Positions 1-6,442 of a DNA stretch of 17,240 bases are shown piece after piece. Positions within the stretch are counted from its first letter, which is position 1, and the number at the start of each line of letters is the position of its first letter. The notes under the pieces were generated by a model that ran no database searches, was not told the origin of the DNA, and saw nothing but the letters and a program-made list of their open reading frames with translations. The translations under genes and the position numbers were made by a program. The stretch comes from Prevotella sp. (lineage in GTDB: Bacteria > Bacteroidota > Bacteroidia > Bacteroidales > Dysgonomonadaceae). The DNA lies in NCBI GenBank assembly GCA_031263965.1, contig JAISES010000264.1, forward strand, positions 1 to 17,240, read 5' to 3'.

Positions 1-3
1 GTA

Positions 4-37
4 AAAGGAAGCGGGGCGAAGCCCGTGTGCTTCCTTT
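4..37. repeat. Hairpin-forming repeat fragment at the left edge
   Basis: A 9-bp perfect inverted repeat (AAAGGAAGC at 4-12, GCTTCCTTT at 29-37) encloses a smaller GGGC-GAA-GCCC hairpin (14-24). There is no T tract directly after it, so it looks more like part of a dispersed intergenic repeat than a clean terminator. The gene to the left lies outside the window, so its relation to that gene cannot be judged. Confidence 0.45.
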
Positions 38-87
38 AGCCATCGAGGCGATGATGGGTCGGCGAGGGCAACAGCCTTGACTTTTTG

Positions 88-113
88 TAACTTTTTGGTC
101 AAGCAAAAAGTTA
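88..113. repeat. 10-bp perfect hairpin in the leader region
   Basis: TAACTTTTTG (88-97) and CAAAAAGTTA (104-113) form a perfect 10-bp stem with a 6-nt loop. The surroundings are homopolymer-rich (CTTTTTGTAACTTTTTGG). The stem is AT-rich and followed by GAAAAA rather than T residues on the + strand. Read from the minus strand it is followed by TCAAGGC. I see it as an intergenic repeat with possible transcript-end function. No gene is supportable in 1-324. Confidence 0.4.
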
Positions 114-195
114 AGAAAAAGGAATCGCAGATTCCGCACAGAAGAAAGTACAAGAATATGAAATGATACTGTTTTTCGGTGTTGCGTAACATGAG

Positions 196-239
196 TTATT
201 ATTGTCTATACCTATACCTATGTATAGCAGCAATAATAA
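196..239. promoter_or_regulatory. Interrupted inverted repeat upstream of the porin promoter
   Basis: TTATTATTG (196-204) pairs perfectly with CAATAATAA (231-239), and inside it TATAC (207-211) pairs with GTATA (222-226). The loop repeats the CTATAC motif. The structure ends about 17 bp before the proposed -33 box of the porin gene. It could be an operator for an iron- or redox-responsive regulator, or the AT-rich stem of an upstream terminator. No regulator can be named from sequence alone. Confidence 0.4.
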
Positions 240-256
240 ATACTTACAATTAGGTA

Positions 257-287
257 TTGATACACCCCTCCCTTAGTAATACTTTTG
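257..287 (+). promoter_or_regulatory. Bacteroidota-type promoter of the porin-imelysin unit
   Basis: TTG at 257-259 (-33 box) and TACTTTTG at 280-287 (a match to TAnnTTTG) are 20 bp apart, which fits the Bacteroidota housekeeping sigma promoter. Transcription would begin near 294, giving a leader of about 30 nt before the ATG at 325. It is the best-formed promoter in the window. The inverted repeat at 196-239 lies just upstream. Confidence 0.65.
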
Positions 288-324
288 TGATGCTTTTCCA
301 TTTTTAACGAAAATTTAATATGAA

Positions 325-1692
325 ATGAGAATATATATTGCCTATTTGTCAATGTTGTTTGTTGTATTTATCCTTTTTTCTATGGGATTATCCGCTCAGG
401 AGTTAAAAGCTCAGGATTCTATTAATTCTGAAAAACAAGAAAATTCCCTGTCGACAGAAGACTTTAGCAAAGTGATGAAGTTTACAAAGGCTTTATCCCG
501 ATTGGAATTAGGAGGGTATGGCGAGATCGCGATGACCCGTAATTTCTTTAGCGATAATATTAATCGCTATTCCCACGCTGATAAATATAAAAATGCTAAA
601 AGTCATGGCCGGTTCGATATTCCTCATGTCACATTTTTCATCGGTTATGATTTTGGGAAGGGGTGGAGAATGAATGCAGAAATTGAATTTGAACATGGTG
701 GAACAGAAGCTGCCGTAGAGCTGGAAGCTGAGGAAGCGGGAGAATACGAAACTGAAGTTGAAAGAGGAGGGGAAGTCTCTCTGGAACAGTTCTGGATTGA
801 GAAAACATTTACAAAAACTTTGAACCTGAGAATAGGCCATATTATAGTACCGGTGGGATTGACAAACGGCAATCACCTGCCGACTCAGTTTTTTACAGTT
901 TATCGTCCTGAAGGTGAAAACACAATAATGCCATGTACATGGCGTGAAACAGGTATCAGCCTGTGGGGAAATATCGGCAAATGGCGCTACGAAACAATGC
1001 TCTTACCCGGACTTGATTCGGAATTATTCAGCCGCCGGAACTGGATACAGGGAGGTTCTCCGTCACCATATGAATTTAAGATCGCAAATACTTATGCCGG
1101 TGCCGCCCGTATTGATAATTACTCGATATCCGGTTTGCGGCTCGGTATAAGCGGCTATTACGGCCTTAGTTTTAAAAATAACATGCAGCCTTCGCAAGCC
1201 GATAAATATAAAAGTGTGAAAGGCGCCGTTACAATCGGATCATTCGATTTCGAATATAATGCGAATAATCTGATAGCCCGTGGATATTTCGATTACGGAC
1301 ATCTTGGCGATTCGGAGATTATATCGAGTTACAATAAGAGTTTGCCTAAATTATCGCCGTCGCCCCGTACGAATGTAGCATCCGGCGCTCTTGCCTGCGG
1401 GGTTGAAGCAGGGTATAATGCCTTTGCTCATATCCCGAAAATGCAAAAAGATAAACAAAAGCTATATGTGTTTGCCCGGTATGAATATTATGATTCTATG
1501 TATGATACGGCATCCAGCATACAAGACGACGAGTGGTGCGGCCGTCAGCGCATAGTGGGAGGTATAAATTATTTCCCTGTCAAAAATATTGTATTCAAAG
1601 CTGAATACTCGGCCGGTCTGCTGAAAAGCCAATACAACAACGAGAATAGTCTGTCGATCGGCTTTGCTTATGCCGGTTTTTTCACAAAATAA
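325..1692 (+). CDS. Outer-membrane beta-barrel porin-like protein
   Basis: This 455-residue protein has a hydrophobic signal peptide at about residues 1-24 (ending GLSAQ), a short Glu/Ser-rich linker, and then a long run of alternating aromatic/polar strands with Gly turns. It ends in an aromatic-rich strand finishing FFTK. The pattern fits a porin barrel of the kind broadly called phosphate-selective porin O/P-like in Bacteroidota, but I see no motif that fixes a substrate. An acidic patch (about residues 128-150, rich in Glu) could be an extracellular loop that attracts cations. The ATG at 320 opens a frame that stops after two codons, so 325 is the start. The imelysin gene follows 32 nt downstream, so the two are probably co-transcribed. 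Passage of iron or a small metal complex is inferred from that neighbour only. Confidence 0.75.
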   Translation: MRIYIAYLSMLFVVFILFSMGLSAQELKAQDSINSEKQENSLSTEDFSKVMKFTKALSRLELGGYGEIAMTRNFFSDNINRYSHADKYKNAKSHGRFDIPHVTFFIGYDFGKGWRMNAEIEFEHGGTEAAVELEAEEAGEYETEVERGGEVSLEQFWIEKTFTKTLNLRIGHIIVPVGLTNGNHLPTQFFTVYRPEGENTIMPCTWRETGISLWGNIGKWRYETMLLPGLDSELFSRRNWIQGGSPSPYEFKIANTYAGAARIDNYSISGLRLGISGYYGLSFKNNMQPSQADKYKSVKGAVTIGSFDFEYNANNLIARGYFDYGHLGDSEIISSYNKSLPKLSPSPRTNVASGALACGVEAGYNAFAHIPKMQKDKQKLYVFARYEYYDSMYDTASSIQDDEWCGRQRIVGGINYFPVKNIVFKAEYSAGLLKSQYNNENSLSIGFAYAGFFTK

Positions 1693-1724
1693 TATATAAA
1701 ACACACATCTTTAATTAAAATCAT

Positions 1725-2882
1725 ATGAAAATCTCTTTTAAATGTCTACCGTTGATAGCTTTCGCGGCAGCGATGGTATTCGGGACTGTCTCTTGTAGCG
1801 ACAGTGAAGATAATACAGGTAACGTAAATCAGGAAATCCTTGAAAAAGCTGTTCCTCAGTATGTAAATAATGTGGTGATAACGACGTATAAATCATTGGC
1901 GGACGAGACTGTCGATTTATATGAGGCATTGGTGGCGCTAAAGGAAAATAAAACAGATGCAAATGTAACAAAAGCAACAGACGAGTGGATTGCAACGCGT
2001 ACATACTGGGAACTAAGCGAAGCATTCCTATTTGGCGCTGCTGCCGATTTCGGGATTGATCCGCACATAGATACCTGGCCATTAGACAGAAACGCGTTGG
2101 TGTCGTTACTTAATAACAATGATTTTCTGGCCAGTATGGACTCTGAAGACGGGCCGGCCTGGGCTGGAGAAAATTTAGGCCCCAGCTTGCTTGGATTTCA
2201 CGGTATAGAATACATTTTATATGCAAATGGAAATAAGAAAAGCGCAAGTCAGATTACCAATAAAGAACTGATATATGCCGTTGCTGTTGCCGGCGACCTT
2301 CGCAATCAATGTATCCGTCTGGAAGCGGCCTGGGCAGGACTTGATAATGTAAGTGCTGAGAAACAGGCCTTAATAGAAGAATTCGAGCTGGGTATAACTA
2401 TGGGAAATAAATCATACTATGGCGCCGATATGATAAATGCGGGAAAAGCCGGAAGTACATACATAACAATATTGGATGCGAACGAAGCTATAATAGAGGG
2501 ATGTATAACTATAGCGGATGAAGTAGCCACTATGAAAATCGGCAAACCTCATACGGGAGAAGACCCTAATTATCTTGAATCGCCTTATAGTTATAACTCA
2601 AAAATTGACTTCATAGACAATATCAAAAGTATCGAAAATGCATATCTCGGTGGAATCAGTGTAAGCGCCAGGGGAGTATCGGTAAGCGATTATATCAAGA
2701 TTGTTGATTCTGAGCTCAATACCAGAGTGGTAGATGCTATCACTAATGCTATAGCCAAAATAGACGCCATTCCTTATCCATTTGATATAAACTATCGTTC
2801 AACTCAGGCCAAAGCGGCAATGGACGCTTGTAACGAATTGGCTTCTGTGCTTACAGAAGCGAAGGTAGCTTTAAGAAAATAG
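1725..2882 (+). CDS. Imelysin family (peptidase M75 / EfeO-like) lipoprotein
   Basis: The 385-residue protein begins with a lipoprotein signal peptide ending VSC, with lipid attachment predicted at Cys24. The following SDSED resembles the acidic surface-export signal of Bacteroidota lipoproteins. Imelysin hallmarks are clear: TYWELSEAFLFG (93-104), IDTWPLD (115-121) and GFHGIE with the HxxE pair His159/Glu162. Related proteins include IrpA, the EfeO M75 domain and insulin-cleaving ICMP. The family is mostly linked to iron acquisition, and the HxxE motif is the proposed metal site. Proteolysis is doubtful for most members. The gene lies 32 nt after the porin gene and upstream of a di-heme cytochrome gene, a partnership also seen for imelysins in other phyla. 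The C-terminal helical half (about 290-385) is less diagnostic. Confidence 0.9.
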   Translation: MKISFKCLPLIAFAAAMVFGTVSCSDSEDNTGNVNQEILEKAVPQYVNNVVITTYKSLADETVDLYEALVALKENKTDANVTKATDEWIATRTYWELSEAFLFGAAADFGIDPHIDTWPLDRNALVSLLNNNDFLASMDSEDGPAWAGENLGPSLLGFHGIEYILYANGNKKSASQITNKELIYAVAVAGDLRNQCIRLEAAWAGLDNVSAEKQALIEEFELGITMGNKSYYGADMINAGKAGSTYITILDANEAIIEGCITIADEVATMKIGKPHTGEDPNYLESPYSYNSKIDFIDNIKSIENAYLGGISVSARGVSVSDYIKIVDSELNTRVVDAITNAIAKIDAIPYPFDINYRSTQAKAAMDACNELASVLTEAKVALRK

Positions 2883-2900
2883 CGGATAGTTAGAATTTAT

Positions 2901-3039
2901 ATAAGAGGGTGTATCAAAAGTCCTTTTTACATTGATTGTCATCGCGGGATTTACCAGCAGTCAACTGATAAACAGTGATTAATCATCATTGAGTTCCGTA
3001 TCAGGCACAGATAGACAGGCTTTTGACACAGCCTCTTAT
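2901..3039. repeat. 136-bp MITE-like element or terminator-like inverted repeat
   Basis: AAGAGGGTGTATCAAAAGTC at 2903-2922 is an inverted copy (17 of 20 positions) of 3019-3038, and the match extends outward by A and T bases. The interior has no coding potential. Ends of this GAGGnTGTnTCAAAAG type look like insertion-sequence termini, so a non-autonomous element is likely. It begins about 20 bp after the imelysin stop codon and could also act as a transcript 3' end. No transposase is present here. Confidence 0.6.
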
Positions 3040-3042
3040 TTC

Positions 3043-3237
3043 AGAAACTGTTTGAATTTTATAGCAGATTTTTTTTATAGTTATTTTCAGATAGATTTTG
3101 TTCTTTTTGCTTGCGGGTTTAGCGGGCTAAACCAAAAGTAAAAAGGGGAAAATACACTGAAAAGAGCATAAAAAAATTGCTAAGAAGTTTTTTCAAATCC
3201 TATAATAATATTTTTCGATAAAATTCAAACAGTTTCT
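3043..3237 (+). repeat. TIR element copy 1 (uninterrupted form)
   Basis: The ends are perfect 20-bp inverted repeats: AGAAACTGTTTGAATTTTAT at 3043-3062 and its complement at 3218-3237. The 195-bp element has a central GGTTTAGC-GG-GCTAAACC palindrome (3116-3133) and an AT-rich right end shared with the copies at 5967-6399 and 8861-9074. Its right end lies 22 bp before the ATG of the di-heme cytochrome gene. It therefore forms nearly all of that gene's upstream region and splits it from the imelysin gene. It lacks the insertion found at the same central point in copy 2. Confidence 0.8.
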
Positions 3238-3259
3238 CAATTATAAAAAAAAGATCAAC

Positions 3260-4771
3260 ATGAAAAAAGTCAATTTATACCTGTTTGGCATACTAAGCAG
3301 CTTTCTCGTACTTGTTGTAAGCTGTAGCGACGATAACAACAGCAACAAAGGAACGCCGGACAAGGAGCTGTCGGAAGAATACTATTCGGGAGGAATTCTG
3401 GGGACCGCATTTATAGAAACGCCGTTTGCTTACGAACAGCCTACACCGGCAGTCGAACAGAATGCGGATTATTCTTTACGCTTTAAATACGGAGAAGCGT
3501 TTTTTGAAGATCAGTTCAGTACTAATTCGAGTGGGTTGCGTAGTGGCTTAGGCCCTGCGTTTGTCCGCAGTTCATGTATTACATGCCATCCGGGGTACGG
3601 GCATGGAAAAAGGATGGACAGGTATCGTGCCAATGACTACGGAAACGGATACCTATTAGTTGTAACAGACGAAAATGACAATTATGTAAGCGCATTGACC
3701 GGAATGCCGCAAACTCAGGCTGTAGCACCGTTTCTTCCGCCAATCGATGAATCGGGTATAAGAATAGAGTGGAAAGAATATACCGACGAATTCGGCAACA
3801 AATTTCCTGATGGGGAAACTTACAGTTTAATATATCCCGAAGTAACTATAGACCGGCAGGCATTTAATGTTCCAATGCCGGATTTCTACAAAGTAAGGCT
3901 CGAAGCTACAATCGGTATTTATGGTACAGGGCTGATAGATGCAATCCCTGATGAGTCGTTACTCGCACAATATCAGCATGAGAAGGATTCAGGCTTTACT
4001 CTGAATGATGCTAAATATGTTCCTGCAAACTATATACCAGAAGTTGATGGAACATCGCATCCGGGACGTTTTACATACGGGCTTACCCGTGGCACATTGC
4101 AGAATGGGCCGGGTGCAAATGCAATCTGGAACATTACCAATGTTACCCGGTCGGACAGGAAGAAACATTATATAACCGCAGCTTATGCAACGGCAATGTC
4201 TAAGAATACTGCGATTCAGGCAGCATTAGGCAAAAGTGAACAGGAAATATATGACTATTTGATGTCTGAGAATCTGCCTGACGAAATGGCGGACGAAGAT
4301 TATATAAACTTTATGGTATGGCATCGCGGATTGGCTGTCCCCGCTGCCCGTAACCTGGATGACCCTACCGTAAAAAGAGGAAAGGAGATGTTCTACTCTA
4401 TCGGATGTACAAGTTGTCACCGTCCATCGTGGACTACAGGTTCGGATAACTATTCGGGAGATCCTATGGTAAAAGGAAAACTTCCTCAATACCCATATCA
4501 GAAAATCTGGCCGTACTCCGATCTTCTGCAACATCGTCTCGAAATGGTAAATGATATCCGTACAGGATGGTGCCGTACAACTCCGCTTTGGGGACGGGGA
4601 CTATCTCAGAAATGTACAGGCGCCAGCGATCATTTGCATGATATGCGCGCTCGTAATTACAATGAAGCTATTATGTGGCACGGAGGGGATGGGAAGTACG
4701 CAAGAGAGAAGTATCGTAAGCTATCAAAGGAAGACCGGCAGGCTTTAGTGAAATTTCTGGAGTCAATTTAA
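3260..4771 (+). CDS. Di-heme c-type cytochrome lipoprotein, DUF1111 / 'thiol oxidoreductase' family
   Basis: The 503-residue protein has a lipoprotein signal peptide with Cys22, followed by SDDNN, a likely surface-export signal. Two heme c sites are present: CITCH (106-110) and CTSCH (383-387). The C-terminal region, with TPLWGRG (441-447), HDMRAR (460-465) and EAIMWHGG (469-476), is typical of the DUF1111 branch related to di-heme cytochrome c peroxidases. The fold predicts two cytochrome c domains, one per half. The true substrate of this family is not settled, and the 'thiol oxidoreductase' name is a database label. Genes of this family often sit beside imelysin genes, as here, suggesting iron reduction or oxidation linked to uptake. 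The downstream heme-attachment gene begins 15 nt after the stop. Promoter signals are unclear because a repeat element fills the upstream region. Confidence 0.88.
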   Translation: MKKVNLYLFGILSSFLVLVVSCSDDNNSNKGTPDKELSEEYYSGGILGTAFIETPFAYEQPTPAVEQNADYSLRFKYGEAFFEDQFSTNSSGLRSGLGPAFVRSSCITCHPGYGHGKRMDRYRANDYGNGYLLVVTDENDNYVSALTGMPQTQAVAPFLPPIDESGIRIEWKEYTDEFGNKFPDGETYSLIYPEVTIDRQAFNVPMPDFYKVRLEATIGIYGTGLIDAIPDESLLAQYQHEKDSGFTLNDAKYVPANYIPEVDGTSHPGRFTYGLTRGTLQNGPGANAIWNITNVTRSDRKKHYITAAYATAMSKNTAIQAALGKSEQEIYDYLMSENLPDEMADEDYINFMVWHRGLAVPAARNLDDPTVKRGKEMFYSIGCTSCHRPSWTTGSDNYSGDPMVKGKLPQYPYQKIWPYSDLLQHRLEMVNDIRTGWCRTTPLWGRGLSQKCTGASDHLHDMRARNYNEAIMWHGGDGKYAREKYRKLSKEDRQALVKFLESI

Positions 4772-4786
4772 ACAGGCTCTGATCAG

Positions 4787-5926
4787 ATGAAGTCTAAATA
4801 TATAAAATGGCCGGCATTCGGAACTTTGCTTGCTTTAACCGTGGTTATGGTAATTGCGACTATTCTGGAAAAACTTTTTGGCCGCGAGCAAATAATGAGT
4901 ACGATATACGGTTCATGGTGGTTTGCCGCATTATGGGGCATACTGGTTTTATCCTCAGGTTATTATATTTTTCACAGAAAATTATATAAACAAAAAGCAG
5001 TGTTTTTATTACACTGCTCGTGGTTTGTTATATTGTGCGGTGCATTTGTCACATTTCTCTCTGCTGACCGGGGCTACATACATATCCGCCAAAATCAGAT
5101 ACTAAATTATTATATATCGGAAGAAGATAATGAAAGGCATCAGGTTCCTTTCGATATAAAGCTGTTATTATTTGAAATCGAATACGATTCCGAAACAGAA
5201 CAGCAGATTGATTATATAAGTTATCTAAGGGTTGACGGAGAAGTATGCCGGGTTTCTATGAATAAAATATATAAACACGAAGGATACCGTTTCTATCAGT
5301 TGGAGTATGACAATGATGAGATGGGAGCAACGCTGCTGGTCAATTATGATCCTTGGGGCATAGCTGCAACATATGCCGGCTATTTGTTGCTGGCAATATC
5401 CGCATTATGGATTCTATGGCTTCGGATATCGTGGAAAGGATTATCGGGCATATCGATTGTGACAGCTATTTTGTGGTACTACATTTCACAAATGAATCCA
5501 ATGACTCCGGTATTGCGTTCGCCAATGTTAGCAGCCCATGTGTCGATTATAATGGCGGCATATTTATTATTTATATTGATTGCTGTATTTAGTATTATAG
5601 CTCTTTGTTCAAAAAAGAAATCCGGTAAATTATACAGCTGGAATTTAAAGCTCCTCTTCCCTGCTCTATTCCTGTTGGCAATTGGAATCTTTCTGGGCGC
5701 TGTTTGGGCTAATATATCCTGGGGGCGTTACTGGGGATGGGATTCGAAAGAAACATGGGCTCTCATCACATTGATCGTATATGCTATTCCAATGCACAAA
5801 AATAGTTTTAAAGCATTCCGTTCTCCCCGATACTTTCATTTATATTGTAGCATAGCTATCCTGGCTGTCGGCATGACTTTTTTCGGTGTGAGCTTTTTAT
5901 TGGGAGGAATTCATAGCTATATATAA
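4787..5926 (+). CDS. ResB/CcsA-like cytochrome c assembly protein (heme export/ligation)
   Basis: The 379-residue membrane protein combines a short ResB-like N-terminal half with a CcsA-like C-terminal half. The N-terminal half has helices at about 8-27, 42-62 and 71-92, with LLHCSWFVILCGA carrying His76, and a periplasmic stretch at about 95-185. The CcsA half carries the tryptophan-rich heme-handling motif WGRYWGWDSKETWA (312-325), His250 in LAAHVSIIMAAY and His376 in GGIHSY. System II proteins of this kind carry heme across the inner membrane and attach it to CxxCH motifs. This fused form is much shorter than the long ResB-CcsA fusions of the phylum. It lies 15 nt after the di-heme cytochrome gene and is probably dedicated to it. 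It could depend on a full ResB encoded elsewhere. Confidence 0.83.
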   Translation: MKSKYIKWPAFGTLLALTVVMVIATILEKLFGREQIMSTIYGSWWFAALWGILVLSSGYYIFHRKLYKQKAVFLLHCSWFVILCGAFVTFLSADRGYIHIRQNQILNYYISEEDNERHQVPFDIKLLLFEIEYDSETEQQIDYISYLRVDGEVCRVSMNKIYKHEGYRFYQLEYDNDEMGATLLVNYDPWGIAATYAGYLLLAISALWILWLRISWKGLSGISIVTAILWYYISQMNPMTPVLRSPMLAAHVSIIMAAYLLFILIAVFSIIALCSKKKSGKLYSWNLKLLFPALFLLAIGIFLGAVWANISWGRYWGWDSKETWALITLIVYAIPMHKNSFKAFRSPRYFHLYCSIAILAVGMTFFGVSFLLGGIHSYI

Positions 5927-5966
5927 AAAGCGATCATATTTTGTTTCAAAATAACGGTATTTAATC

Positions 5967-6399
5967 AGAAACTGTTTGAATTTTACAGCAAATTTTTTTA
6001 TAGGTATTTTCAGCGTATTTCATCCTTTTGCTTGCAGGTTTAGCGCAATGCCATTAAGTTAAGGCTGAAAGCCTTATATCTCCCAGCACAGGGCAACGCC
6101 CTGTGTACCAGCGACAACATCAACAACGCCCTGAAAGGGCAGAATCAATGATTCGCTTTCTGATTATGCCCTTACAGGGCGTCGTTTCATTCACATTCAA
6201 GGTCGTAGGGCGTTGCCCCACGCTAATATATTACGCTCTTTCAGAGCTATTTATGTCTTAATTTAATGACGTTACAGGTTTAGCGAGCTAAACCTGCAAG
6301 CAAAAGGATGAAATACGCTGAAAAGAGCATAAAAAAATTGCTAAGAAGTCTTTTTCTGATCCTGTAATAATATTTTTCGATAAAATTCAAACAGTTTCT
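5967..6399 (+). repeat. TIR element copy 2 (433 bp, with nested insertion)
   Basis: The ends match copy 1: AGAAACTGTTTGAATTTTAC at 5967-5986 and the complementary repeat at 6380-6399, with 19 of 20 positions paired. A second pair of arms is perfect over 38 bp: the left arm runs from TTTTCAGCG near 6008 to GGTTTAGC at 6044, and the right arm from GCTAAACC near 6287 onward. The central palindrome is interrupted by the element at 6046-6274. The element fills most of the 516-bp gap between the ccsA-like and aminopeptidase genes and ends about 11 bp before the aminopeptidase -7 box. Confidence 0.82.
6046..6274. mobile_element. Nested MITE-like insertion rich in GGGC hairpins
   Basis: About 229 bp lie between two direct copies of CAGGTTTAGCG (6035-6045 and 6275-6285), as an 11-bp target duplication would leave. 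The ends are inverted repeats, with AATGCCATTAAGTTAAGGC at 6047-6065 matching the complement of 6255-6273 at 15 of 19 positions. Inside are several strong small hairpins: CACAGGGC-AAC-GCCCTGTG (6087-6105), GCCCTGAAAGGGC (6128-6140), GCCCTTACAGGGC (6168-6180) and GGGCGTTGCCCC near 6208. There is no ORF of note, so it must be moved by proteins encoded elsewhere. Copy 1 of the host element shows the empty site. Confidence 0.72.
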
Positions 6400-6409
6400 C
6401 AGTATTTCT

Positions 6410-6417
6410 TACTTTTG
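6410..6417 (+). promoter_or_regulatory. -7 box of the aminopeptidase gene
   Basis: TACTTTTG matches TAnnTTTG and lies 25 bp before the ATG at 6443. The -33 region would fall inside the right end of the repeat element at 5967-6399, where no clear TTTG is seen. If this promoter is used, the repeat element supplies its upstream half. Confidence 0.5.
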
Positions 6418-6442
6418 TAGAAACATCTAAACTAAACCTTTA

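Noticed and set aside
320..328. Alternative ATG at 320 for the porin gene
   Set aside because: It gives Met-Lys and then a stop codon; the barrel frame starts at 325.
508..876. Minus-strand frames inside the porin and other + strand genes
   Set aside because: They overlap conserved coding sequence, lack promoter or family signals and have unlikely composition.
3177..3216. Promoter in the right end of TIR copy 1 for the di-heme cytochrome gene
   Set aside because: TATTTTTC is one base from the -7 consensus but the nearest upstream TTG is about 29 bp away, too far for the usual spacing.
5937..5953. Terminator after the ccsA-like gene (TATTTTG-TTT-CAAAATA)
   Set aside because: The 7-bp stem is very AT-rich and no T tract follows, so I do not call it a terminator.
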